Origin: Mesorhizobium sp. M4B.F.Ca.ET.058.02.1.1
GTDB taxonomy: Bacteria; Pseudomonadota; Alphaproteobacteria; Rhizobiales; Rhizobiaceae
Assembly: GCF_003952505.1 (NCBI RefSeq)
Contig: NZ_CP034450.1
Span: 4,712,001-4,776,000, forward strand
DNA length: 64,000 bases
Reading direction: 5' to 3'
The position numbers and the translations under genes are program-made. Shown in pieces: positions 50,989 through 61,193 of the stretch (position 1 is the stretch's first letter; every line of letters starts with the position of its first letter). A model generated the notes under the pieces. It was not told where the DNA came from and made no database searches. It saw nothing but the letters and a program-made list of their open reading frames with translations.

Positions 50989-51130
50989 TCAACCGGCGAA
51001 CAGTTCGGAGCTAGTACTTGGTTGCACCAGCTCGCCAGCTCGGCACGCCTGCGAAGCGCTTGCAGGCGAGCTCTGGTTCAGGCGTCGGTCGATGCCGAGA
51101 GGCACGTTCGTATTGTCCGATAGCCGGCAA
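50989..51130 (-). pseudogene. decayed qseM remnant, locus 3
   Basis: The minus strand ends STSSELFAG like QseM (TTGYKELFGG), and upstream keeps GIDRRLNQSSPASASQACRA against GIDPVLEPVRARKAVRSH. The start and central part are lost, and no qseC or operator palindrome follows. So the fseA copy beside it has lost its local antiactivator. Confidence 0.6.
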
Positions 51131-51673
51131 TGTCGACTATGCAACGTGTCGAAGCTGAGACTCGGGTGTTTTGAATGCCTTTTGCCTTGGCACGCTAAAT
51201 GCACGCTATTCAGCAAAACGTGCGGACTGAGTGGTCCCACCTCTGCGATAAACTCTGACTTACGCCACCTCCCAAGGCGTGCCCGGCCCGGCAGCGAGCT
51301 CAGTCTCCTGCCGGGCATGCCTTTTCAGACGTACTTGCGTTCAGAACTTCAAATTAGGCGGCGCAATGTCCGGCTGAAGAGGATTGGGGCGCGGATGGAC
51401 AACCTAAGAGGCGCCCGAGAGACTTAGGGCACCGGGCGAGCGCGATCTCATGGGCTGCTGCGGCGCGGCAATCAAAGTGAGAGCGCAGCGTCAATCAGGA
51501 TGAGAATGCCGGCGGCTTGAGACGCAGGGAGGTCGTAGCCCGACCGGAGTTTCAAGCCGCCGGCGGCGTTCCTTTCGGAGCGTGTCTGGTGTTCGCGGCC
51601 GACCGGGTATGCCGGTGGTTTTTCCGTTTGGAGGAATCACTTTGTGCCCGGCCGCCACGTAACCGATCACCAG

Positions 51674-53151
<1,478 letters not shown>

Positions 53152-53155
<4 letters not shown>

Positions 53156-53856
53156 AGACCAACAACGCCGTCGATGCCGCAAGGCTGAGCCTGCTCCTCA
53201 ACGAGCTGCGCCTGCCGGCCATCAAGGTTATGTGGCCCCAGTTCGCCGAACAGACCGACAAGGAAGGTTGGCCCGCCGCCCGCTTTCTCGCCGCGATCAC
53301 CGAGCACGAACTGGCCGAACGCGATCGACGCCGCATTGAGCGGCATCTCGCCGAAGCCCGCCTGCTGCCGGGAAAGACCCTCGATGCTTTCGAGTTCGAG
53401 GCGGTGCCGATGATCTCAAAGGAGCAGGTGATGGCGATCACCGCCGGCGACAGCTGGCTCGAGAAGGGAGCGAACCGGCTTCTGTTCGGCCCGCCCGGTG
53501 GCGGAAAGAACTCGGCCTCGAAGCCGCCATCAACCGACTCGACCGCTTCCACCTGCTGATCCTCGACGACCTATGTCACCAAGGACCAGGCCGAGACCAG
53601 CGTGCTGTTCGAGCTCATCAGCGCCCGTTACGAGCGGCGCTCCATGCTCATCACCGCCAACCAGCCCTTCGGCGAATGGGGAAAGGTCTTCCCGGACCCC
53701 GCCATGACGCTCGCCGCGGTCGACCGCCTTGTCCACCACGCGACAATCTTCGAGCTGAATGTCGAGAGCTATCGACGCCGCGAGGCGATCGAGCGAAAGC
53801 GAGGGCCAGGCCGGCCGGCGTCATATGCGACACCCGCTAACGTCGCTCCTGATTGA
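53152..53856 (+). pseudogene. istB: IstB ATPase with internal deletion
   Basis: Overlaps the istA stop (ATGA at 53152-53155). Good sequence to the Walker A motif LLFGPPGGGKN, then a deletion of roughly 100 bases or more; the text resumes as LGLEAAINRLDRFHLLILDD in another frame and ends with LITANQPFGEWGKVFPDPAM. The deletion removes the segment between Walker A and B, so this is true decay and not a base-calling error. Confidence 0.82.
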
Positions 53857-54204
53857 CGCTCCGCAACAACCAAACCGACAAAACCTCTTGCGCGCGACAA
53901 TCAATGCCGCGATCATCACCATCGCCGCGACACAAGATTCTCATCCAGATTGTCGCGCACCTCTCTCCCAGATTGTCGCACTATAGGCTGCCTCTCCATC
54001 TGCCGAAAGACGGCCACGACACGGGGATGGCGACGCAATGACCTCACGTTCGGCCCTGTGGGCCCAAAGAGCATTTATGACCTGCGTTCTCCGTCGCACG
54101 AGAGATCGCGTGTCCGGACGATCATCGAACAGGCCTGCTGCTTCTCGGTCTTCGGTACTACAAACCGCATCGGAGGTCCGGTGGCAGCCTAGACAATAGC
54201 TGCG

Positions 54205-54400
54205 GCGTCTGCCGTGTCATTCTTCTGATGTTTGGTGAACGGCTTCACACCACCGGATGGCGCAGCACGGTGAACTTCACGGCCGAGCTCCGCGATCTCG
54301 CGTCCCCAATAATGCGCCGTCGCGCACGCCTTCACGCAACGATGCACCTCCGCAACCCCTGCGCGACCGTAGAACGGGGAGTTCGCACCTGTCAGCAGCC
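54205..54400 (-). pseudogene. IS110-family transposase N-terminal fragment
   Basis: The minus strand reads CVKACATAHYWGREIAELGR then GGVKPFTKHQKNDTADAAAI. This is the DEDD-domain signature of IS110 transposases (MEACxSAHHWAREI, VKPFVKxQKNDxxDAEAI). The rest of the gene is absent; the remnant at 10121 covers the other half of the family but on the opposite strand. Confidence 0.65.
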
Positions 54401-54834
54401 AATTGCAGGTCTTGTGCGCAGACGGCGCGAAAACGCCGATTTCCTGCGACGATGTTCCGGTTATTCGCGCAGCCCGGTCCATCTGGGGCTGCTATATGTC
54501 ACCATGCGGGCATTGAGCCGTCTGAGGATTGGCCTACCAGGACGGAGACTGGGGAATAGAATCACTTAAAGCAGCCAGATTACTGAGGCGCGAACGTCCA
54601 GGGAACTGCCGGTGATCGACAGAAGTGTTCGGCGGGTAGCTTGGCATTGGTTCTTACGAGAGGTTGTAAGGCGTACTAGTCCGGTCTCCATGCAGGGCAT
54701 CAATGATCAAACAGCATGCGAAGACGGACATCGCAATAAGCATACTGGGGTCTACCGTCCCGCGCCTATCAAAAAAAGAACTGCTGATGACTACGCGGTG
54801 CGGCCGAGCCAAAGCAAGCTGCCTTTGGTGAACG
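54401..54834. other. intergenic stretch before the large ATPase gene
   Basis: No gene recognised. Promoter elements for the ATPase gene at 54835 should lie in the last 150 bases, which are AT-richer, but no clear -35/-10 pair was identified. Confidence 0.35.
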
Positions 54835-57800
54835 ATGTCTCAGGCGAAACAATGGACAAACGAAAACATGGATGGATCGAATGCTCGTGCGCTACATTTG
54901 CACACCATTGACTCGTTAGTTGCCGATTTAATCGCAGGCACGCCAGTTCTCATTGAGGGCGCGCGCACCTTTTCTCTGCCTGATGCTGCAACGCGTAGCG
55001 CCTTGGGATGGTACCAAAATCGTGGCCCTGCGGCTTGGACTGCTGATGTCCGCTCTCCGCATGCGGAAGAACTCGTAGAGGCGATTTCCCAACCGCCACC
55101 TGCTGTGAAGGCCTTGCCCTCGCGGCCCGCGAACGCGAACAACAGGCGGCTTCGGCTTAAGAGGGTGGAGGCCCACCGGTTCGCCGGCCTGCATAAGTTT
55201 GGGACACCGGATGCGGCCCCGGAGAATTATGTCCACGAGTTCTCGTGCCCAATCACGCTCTTCGAAGGGCGGAACGGATCCGGCAAGACCTCGCTGCTCA
55301 ATGCCGTCATCTGGACGCTCACAGGTCAGATGCTTCGGCCCCAGCGCGAACCTGAAAGCCCGGAGGACTTCGATTGCTGGATAGGTAATGCGGAGGACGA
55401 ACGAACAACGCACAAATTGTCGTCACTGACACCCATGCCATTCTTGGATCAGTACCGACCCGACAAGGACTGGGTTCCAGCTGATACATGGGTTGAACTG
55501 ACCTTCGTTGAAGATGGCGGCGTGAAGCTTCCCCCCATCCGCCGCAGCATGACGCGCTCGCTTCAGGGCAAGCTGAAGGAGTTGCCGCCCGATCTAACCC
55601 CGCTCGGGGTCGATCCCATCGCACTTCGAATCGGCACCGTCATGCCGGGGTTACTCCCGCTCATTCAGTTGGGATCTGAGTCGGAACTCGGACGCGCAGT
55701 GTCCGAGCTTACAGGGTTGTCAGCGCTCGTGGACCTTGCTGCACATTCGCGTCGCGCGAAAACCAAGATCGACAAAGATCTCGTCAAGGCCAAGCGCGGC
55801 GAACGCGATAGGGCGGACGCCGACTACAACATTGCCAAAGGCGACCTCGAAAAGATCTTGCGGACGCATGCTATGCTGGAGCCGCCGACGCTAGTGCCAA
55901 TCCCGTCGGACGACAAGGCCATTGAGGAAAAGCTTAAGACCATCAAGACGAACTTCGATGACGCAAAGGCATGCGCGTTTGAGTCCGCGAAAGAGATCCT
56001 TGGCGGGCGTTTTGACCCCGCCGATGCAAAACTGCGTTCGGACCTCGAAGAGAATATCAGTCGGGCGCTCGAGCGTGTCAGCCAGCCTCAAACGTTGAAG
56101 TCGATCGCACGGCTCGCCGACCTCCGCAAACTGACGCCGGACGAGCTTGGCGACGCCGAAAACAGGCTAACTGCCATTCTGACGGAAGCACGCACCCTGC
56201 AGGAGCTGGCGCAAAATCCATCGAGCGCAGCGCGCACACGCTTGTATGCACGGATCAAGGCCTGGATGGCCGATCATCCGGACCCAGCACGCGACCAAAA
56301 CCGGTGCGTCGTCTGTGGTGGCGATCATTCCCATGCTGTTGACCCTGTTACGGGCCAACCGGTCAAACAGCACCTAGCCGGGTCTGCCTCCGACGCTGAC
56401 CTCTTGTCGCAAACCCTAGCCCATTGGGCGGCAAATGCCCATGGCGTTCTATTGCGCTCGTTACCGGAGGCGCTTCGCACTGAGTTGGTCGTCGACTTGC
56501 CGGCGCATCCGTGCGACCTTCTGCGAAAAGCGCTGGTTGACGAGGCTTTTTCGTTCGCACCGTTCGCAGGCATTCTTGGCGAATTGAAATCTCCAACGGC
56601 CTTAAGCCTCGATGCCGTATTCCAGAACCGCGCGGAGTTGGATGATCCCCTTGCCATCGCGTTGCCATCAGGCTGTAGCGACCTTCAACTAGCCTTGGAG
56701 CGCCTTGACCGAGCAATCCGCTTTGCCCATTGGCGCCAGAACAACGATGCCTTGGCAAAGCAGGTCCTCACCCGTGTGCTCGGGCGCAAGCCCAAGGAAG
56801 GGGAGCATACAGAGAAACTGACCCTTACGGGGAAGCTGTTGGAACTCCAAAGCATCGTCAAAGCAGCCGAGCCGATCTCGGACGCGCTGAGCCAGTGTGC
56901 GCGGCTTTCAAAGCATTTGGCGACGCGCCGGGCGGCTGAAGCCCGGCTTGACAATTACGCGACGGCAAGCGCGGCGCTCGGTCGACTCGCTGATTTGGGG
57001 ACGCTGGCTGACCAGCAAGTCGACCAGCTTCGCAAGATTCTTCGAACGGATGCCGCCGCTTGGCGTGATATCATCTATCTCGGCGCATTTCGCGATACGG
57101 CTCACCAACTCGTCGACACCGGCATGGGCCGCAAAGGGGAATTGGACCTTGTCGTCCAGACAGGAGGCGTCGCGGCCCCGGCCCAACATGTCACGAACGC
57201 GTCTGCCCTGCGAGCGAATTTGGTCGCGTTCTTTTTCGCCTTCTGGCAGCACGTGCTGAAGGAGCGCGGTGGCTTGACTACCCTGGTGCTTGACGATCCT
57301 CAGGAGCTGCTTGACGACGAAAACCGGGAGCGGCTGGCGGCCGCGCTCGGAAAATTGGCGAGTGGTGGCGCGCAGGTGATCGTTACGTCCTATGATCCTC
57401 GCTTCTGCGGCCGGGTCGCCAAAATCCAGCTTCCGGGCGGAGTTGAGCATCTTGCCGTGCACCCCGCGACGCGGTTGCAGCCCCGTGTCAGGACGATCGT
57501 GCCCCATTCCGTCCTGCTTGAGCGGAAGAAGCGCTTCGATGCCGACCCAAATGAAGAAGAGCCCGCACGCGAGTTCGCCGATGGATGTCGCGTGTTCCTC
57601 GAGGCGCAGCTTGGTGACCTGTTCGACGATCCGGCCCATTCATCCTGGGCCAAGGCCACACCGAATCCCACGCTGGCCGATTTCGTGCAGCGAATGCGCC
57701 CCTTGGTACGGGCCGGGTCGGCCGGGATGTTCGGCGCAGACATTTTCAGGCGGTTCGCTGAACACCCTGCGCTGGGTGACAACTCCCCGGTGGTGGCCTT

Positions 57801-58776
57801 GATGAACAAGGCCCACCACGGGCGTCGCCAAGACATCACGGCTGGTGAGGTCGCGCAATACGCTGGCCAATTGGTTGATCTGATCAAACTTGCGGAGGAC
57901 ATTCGTGAAGAATGCTATCGCTGGCGCCGGCGGGACTTACCAGCAGCGAAGCAGAAGCTTGCGGCGCCGCCAGCTATCGACTTCACTTCGCTCGCTGCAC
58001 CGCGGGTCGTCATCTGTCCCGATTTGGCGGCCTTTACTAGGCATCGCGCGGCTGCGGAAACCCAGGACGAGCCGGAAATTCTCGAGCCCTGCGTTCTTGA
58101 GAGCTGCGTTGCATACTATCTCAGGCGAGCCAACTTTGGGTTCGCGGCACCCGCTGGCAGCCTCGCTATCGTCAAATCCATACCCACGTTAAGCGCGGAC
58201 CGGCGGCTGGTGATCGCTCGGCACGGCAAGGACGTTTACGCGCGCCGGTTAGTTCGCAACGCAAATGGTGGCGGATTAATCGCCCTCACCGCCGAGACGC
58301 CGGACCCGCGCATCCGCAATCCAAAAAGCGTCTTTCTTCCCGAGGATGAAACGGCAATTCACCAAGTTGTCGGGATCATTTTCGACCACACGGTTAGGGT
58401 CGATCATGGCCCGGAAGAGGCCGTGGCAGTCGACGCCAACAGGGAGTTGCAGCGGATCGCAATCGCCTTCCGCGTGGTCGATGAAAGTGCCGTGCCGCTC
58501 GCTCTTGATAAGCAAGTTGTCCTCGGAGGAGACCACATCCAGCTCGACACCCTCGGGCATCACCAGGATGCGCTCGTCGCCCTTTGCCTTGATGACGGAT
58601 CCAGCATTTTCAAGCGGGTGGGCACGGCGCTTCCGGGCGATCTTTCCCATTTCAGGCTGTTCGAGAGCATAGGCGGGATGGGATCGTCACAGGTCCTTTC
58701 CGTGGGAAAGGCTGCAAATGGGGTTCCGACGGTCATTGGCGCCCGGAAAATCGTCGGTGTGCTTTACAACGTCTAG
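54835..58776 (+). CDS. large SMC/Rad50-like ATPase with two C-terminal LexA/S24-like domains
   Basis: A 1313-residue protein. Walker A is FEGRNGSGKTSLLNA (Lys 151), after a distinct N-terminal region of about 100 residues. A half zinc-hook CVVC (491-494) lies amid helices and Walker B is TTLVLDDPQELLDD (820-821), followed by VIVTSYD. Beyond about 1090 two repeats look like S24 peptidase domains: VKSIPTLSADRRLVIARHGK, VYARRLVRN (Ser 1115, Arg in the Lys place), then DESAVPLALDKQVVLGG with SIFKRVG (Ser 1218, Lys 1260) and ending KIVGVLYNV. The Ser-Lys spacing of 42 is close to the 37 of LexA. A defence or DNA-damage role is inferred. Start could also be ATG 54868. Confidence 0.68.
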   Translation: MSQAKQWTNENMDGSNARALHLHTIDSLVADLIAGTPVLIEGARTFSLPDAATRSALGWYQNRGPAAWTADVRSPHAEELVEAISQPPPAVKALPSRPANANNRRLRLKRVEAHRFAGLHKFGTPDAAPENYVHEFSCPITLFEGRNGSGKTSLLNAVIWTLTGQMLRPQREPESPEDFDCWIGNAEDERTTHKLSSLTPMPFLDQYRPDKDWVPADTWVELTFVEDGGVKLPPIRRSMTRSLQGKLKELPPDLTPLGVDPIALRIGTVMPGLLPLIQLGSESELGRAVSELTGLSALVDLAAHSRRAKTKIDKDLVKAKRGERDRADADYNIAKGDLEKILRTHAMLEPPTLVPIPSDDKAIEEKLKTIKTNFDDAKACAFESAKEILGGRFDPADAKLRSDLEENISRALERVSQPQTLKSIARLADLRKLTPDELGDAENRLTAILTEARTLQELAQNPSSAARTRLYARIKAWMADHPDPARDQNRCVVCGGDHSHAVDPVTGQPVKQHLAGSASDADLLSQTLAHWAANAHGVLLRSLPEALRTELVVDLPAHPCDLLRKALVDEAFSFAPFAGILGELKSPTALSLDAVFQNRAELDDPLAIALPSGCSDLQLALERLDRAIRFAHWRQNNDALAKQVLTRVLGRKPKEGEHTEKLTLTGKLLELQSIVKAAEPISDALSQCARLSKHLATRRAAEARLDNYATASAALGRLADLGTLADQQVDQLRKILRTDAAAWRDIIYLGAFRDTAHQLVDTGMGRKGELDLVVQTGGVAAPAQHVTNASALRANLVAFFFAFWQHVLKERGGLTTLVLDDPQELLDDENRERLAAALGKLASGGAQVIVTSYDPRFCGRVAKIQLPGGVEHLAVHPATRLQPRVRTIVPHSVLLERKKRFDADPNEEEPAREFADGCRVFLEAQLGDLFDDPAHSSWAKATPNPTLADFVQRMRPLVRAGSAGMFGADIFRRFAEHPALGDNSPVVALMNKAHHGRRQDITAGEVAQYAGQLVDLIKLAEDIREECYRWRRRDLPAAKQKLAAPPAIDFTSLAAPRVVICPDLAAFTRHRAAAETQDEPEILEPCVLESCVAYYLRRANFGFAAPAGSLAIVKSIPTLSADRRLVIARHGKDVYARRLVRNANGGGLIALTAETPDPRIRNPKSVFLPEDETAIHQVVGIIFDHTVRVDHGPEEAVAVDANRELQRIAIAFRVVDESAVPLALDKQVVLGGDHIQLDTLGHHQDALVALCLDDGSSIFKRVGTALPGDLSHFRLFESIGGMGSSQVLSVGKAANGVPTVIGARKIVGVLYNV

Positions 58777-59039
58777 CCGCAATCGACATCTGATCCCACG
58801 ATTGTACGTTCAATGACGCAGGTCGTGTCGCGTCAAAGCAGACCTTGACTCGACCGACGGGTCGAGGATTGCGGGCGGGTTGCGTCCGCCGCCGAGCTTG
58901 ATGGTGGCAATCAAACTTCTCCCGCCGGGGCAGCTTGCGGAGCCGCGCGTCAATCCTTACCGAGGAGCGATCCTTACAATTCACACCAACGAAGATCGCT
59001 CGCTGGGTTACCCGGTCTGCGAACCGCGCAAGCAGACGC

Positions 59040-60497
59040 TCAGATGCCGCCCATGCAGAGATATTTCATTTCGAGGTAGTCTTCGAGCCCATGGCGGGAA
59101 CCCTCTCGCCCGATGCCGGACTGCTTCATGCCGCCAAAGGGCGCCGCTTCCGAAGACATACGCCCCGTGTTGATGCCAATCATGCCATATTCCAATGCCT
59201 CGGCCACGCGCCAGACACGCCTCAGGTTCGAGGCACGGAAATAGGCGGCGAGCCCGTAGATCGTGTCGTTTGCCTCACGCACAACCTGATCCGCATCGTG
59301 GAAGCGGATGATCGGCGCCAGCGGCCCGAAAGTCTCCTCTTGCGCAACCGCCATGATGCTGGAGATTTCTGTGAGGACTGTCGGATCGAAGAAGGTGCCG
59401 TCCTTGCCGATACGTTCCGCGCCGCATCGAATTGTCCCACCTTTGGCAAGGGCATCTGCGATGTGCGACTCGATCTTGGCCAGAGCATGCGTGTCGATGA
59501 GTGGTCCGACGTCCACTCCCGGAGCGAAGCCGTCGCCAACCGATAAGTGCCGCACTTTCTCCACGAATTTCTGGACGAACTCATCGTGAACGCTCGATTG
59601 GACGTAAAGACGGTTCGCTGAAACGCAAGTCTGGCCGGCGTTGCGGAACTTCGCCTGGATCGCGCCGTCAACCGCAGCGTCGATATCGGCGTCCTCGAAA
59701 ACGATGAAAGGCGCATTGCCGCCGAACTCGAGGCTGACCTTCTTGACCTGGTCCGAGCACTGGCGCATGAGCAGCCGGCCGACTTCGGTCGAACCTGTAA
59801 AGCTGACCTTTCGGACCTTAGGATTAGAGCAGAGTTCGCGTCTAATGGCGTCACCTTCGGACGCATAGATCAAATTGACGACGCCGTCGGGAAAGCCGGC
59901 TTGGTGGGCGAGGGCGAACATTGCGCCTGCCACGAGCGGCGTCTGTTCAGCAGGCTTGAGCACGATTGTGCAGCCCGCCGCCAGGGCCGGCGAGATCTTG
60001 CGCGCCACCATCGACGCCGGGAAATTCCATGGCGTAATTGTCCCGACGACACCGATTGGCTGCTTGATCACCATCATGCGACGGTCCGTCGACGGTGCGG
60101 GGATCGTCTCCCCATAAATTCGATTGGCTTCTTCGGCGTACCATTGCAGATACGCGGCCGCATGCGAAACCTCCGACTTGGCTTCGGTAAACGGCTTGCC
60201 CATCTCTGCAGTGAGTATGGCGGCAAGATCACCGGCATGGTCAACAACCAGCTGATGCCATCGCCACAGAACGTCGCTGCGTTCTCGGGCGGTCAGCGCC
60301 GCCCATCGAGGCTGCGCTACATATGCCTTGTCGATCGCAGCGCGTGTCTCCTCCACGCCCATGTCGGGAAGTTCTGCCAGCACTTCGCCGCTCGACGGGT
60401 TGAGGACCTCGAATGTCCGCTCGCTAACCTGCGTGCCGAATGCCGGCGGGCGATCGATGACGCCAAACAGGTCCGGGGATTTCAGGTGGCGGATCAT
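59040..60497 (-). CDS. gabD: NAD(P)-dependent succinate-semialdehyde dehydrogenase
   Basis: A 485-residue aldehyde dehydrogenase close to GabD: LKSPDLF start, TPWNFPASMVARKISPALAA, FTGSTEVGRLLM, SLEFGGNAPFIVFEDADIDA with the general-base Glu, FRNAGQTCVSANRLYV with the catalytic Cys, and the end FGGMKQSGIGREGSRHGLED. It oxidises succinate semialdehyde to succinate in 4-aminobutyrate breakdown. The ATG at 60497 matches the family start; a TTG six codons earlier is possible. It is alone on its strand between two large putative defence genes. Confidence 0.9.
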   Translation of the reverse strand: MIRHLKSPDLFGVIDRPPAFGTQVSERTFEVLNPSSGEVLAELPDMGVEETRAAIDKAYVAQPRWAALTARERSDVLWRWHQLVVDHAGDLAAILTAEMGKPFTEAKSEVSHAAAYLQWYAEEANRIYGETIPAPSTDRRMMVIKQPIGVVGTITPWNFPASMVARKISPALAAGCTIVLKPAEQTPLVAGAMFALAHQAGFPDGVVNLIYASEGDAIRRELCSNPKVRKVSFTGSTEVGRLLMRQCSDQVKKVSLEFGGNAPFIVFEDADIDAAVDGAIQAKFRNAGQTCVSANRLYVQSSVHDEFVQKFVEKVRHLSVGDGFAPGVDVGPLIDTHALAKIESHIADALAKGGTIRCGAERIGKDGTFFDPTVLTEISSIMAVAQEETFGPLAPIIRFHDADQVVREANDTIYGLAAYFRASNLRRVWRVAEALEYGMIGINTGRMSSEAAPFGGMKQSGIGREGSRHGLEDYLEMKYLCMGGI

Positions 60498-60515
60498 CGG
60501 TAGGCACAGGGGCAA

Positions 60516-61193
60516 TACCGGATTCCTCTTAAACGCAGCGAATATGTATGTCGGCAGGGCGTCGGTGTGTATTCCGCACCCGCGGATTCCTTATAGGGCC
60601 TCGGCCATACGGCTGGAAGGCCGTCTCACTCAACTTGAAAGGGAATTTTTGAACTCTTTGGCTTGCGGTTCTCACAAGGCGCAAACTGAACAATGGACAT
60701 CGGCTTCCCAGCCGAAGGTAGTGCATTCAGTCGGGCTGTGCGGCACGATCAGCGCCCTCTGCAAAGGGGGAGACTGGCATGAAGCGCCCCGATCTGGTGA
60801 ATCGGGCGACTGAACCGGCGAATGCGTCTCAAGCCGCACTCCGCACCAGCTCTGCCCCGTTGAGGGCGTTTGGCGTGACCTGTGCATCCCCCGCAAAAAG
60901 CCCGATTGTGTAACCCATGTGCCCGGAATGAACTGTCACCCATCTCTCGGGAAGGGCATTATAAATAACAAGTTAGCTGACCGCTGTTTGAGGCGCAATC
61001 ACGCGCTTTTTGCGCGGAAGTGCTACGGAAGCACAAGAGATCGTACCAAATTCTATACACCATCTGTGGAAAAGTGTTGCTGGAGTCTGACCCGGGATGA
61101 AGGCCCCGATGGGAGCATGTTCTCTTGATGGATAGGATGCCTTGCTTTGTAAGAATCAATGCAGATATCTATTCCGAAATACTGGCGTGAAAG
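60516..61193. other. intergenic stretch without recognisable gene
   Basis: About 680 bases; only short open frames without family resemblance. The part from about 60955 is AT-rich and probably holds the promoter of the downstream NTPase gene; no clear -35/-10 pair or repeat was found. Confidence 0.4.

Noticed and set aside
50158..51123. A single 321-codon gene instead of frameshifted fseA
   Set aside because: The conserved DUF2285 residues lie in the +1 frame from about 50396; the zero frame beyond the slip site has no homology to anything recognised.
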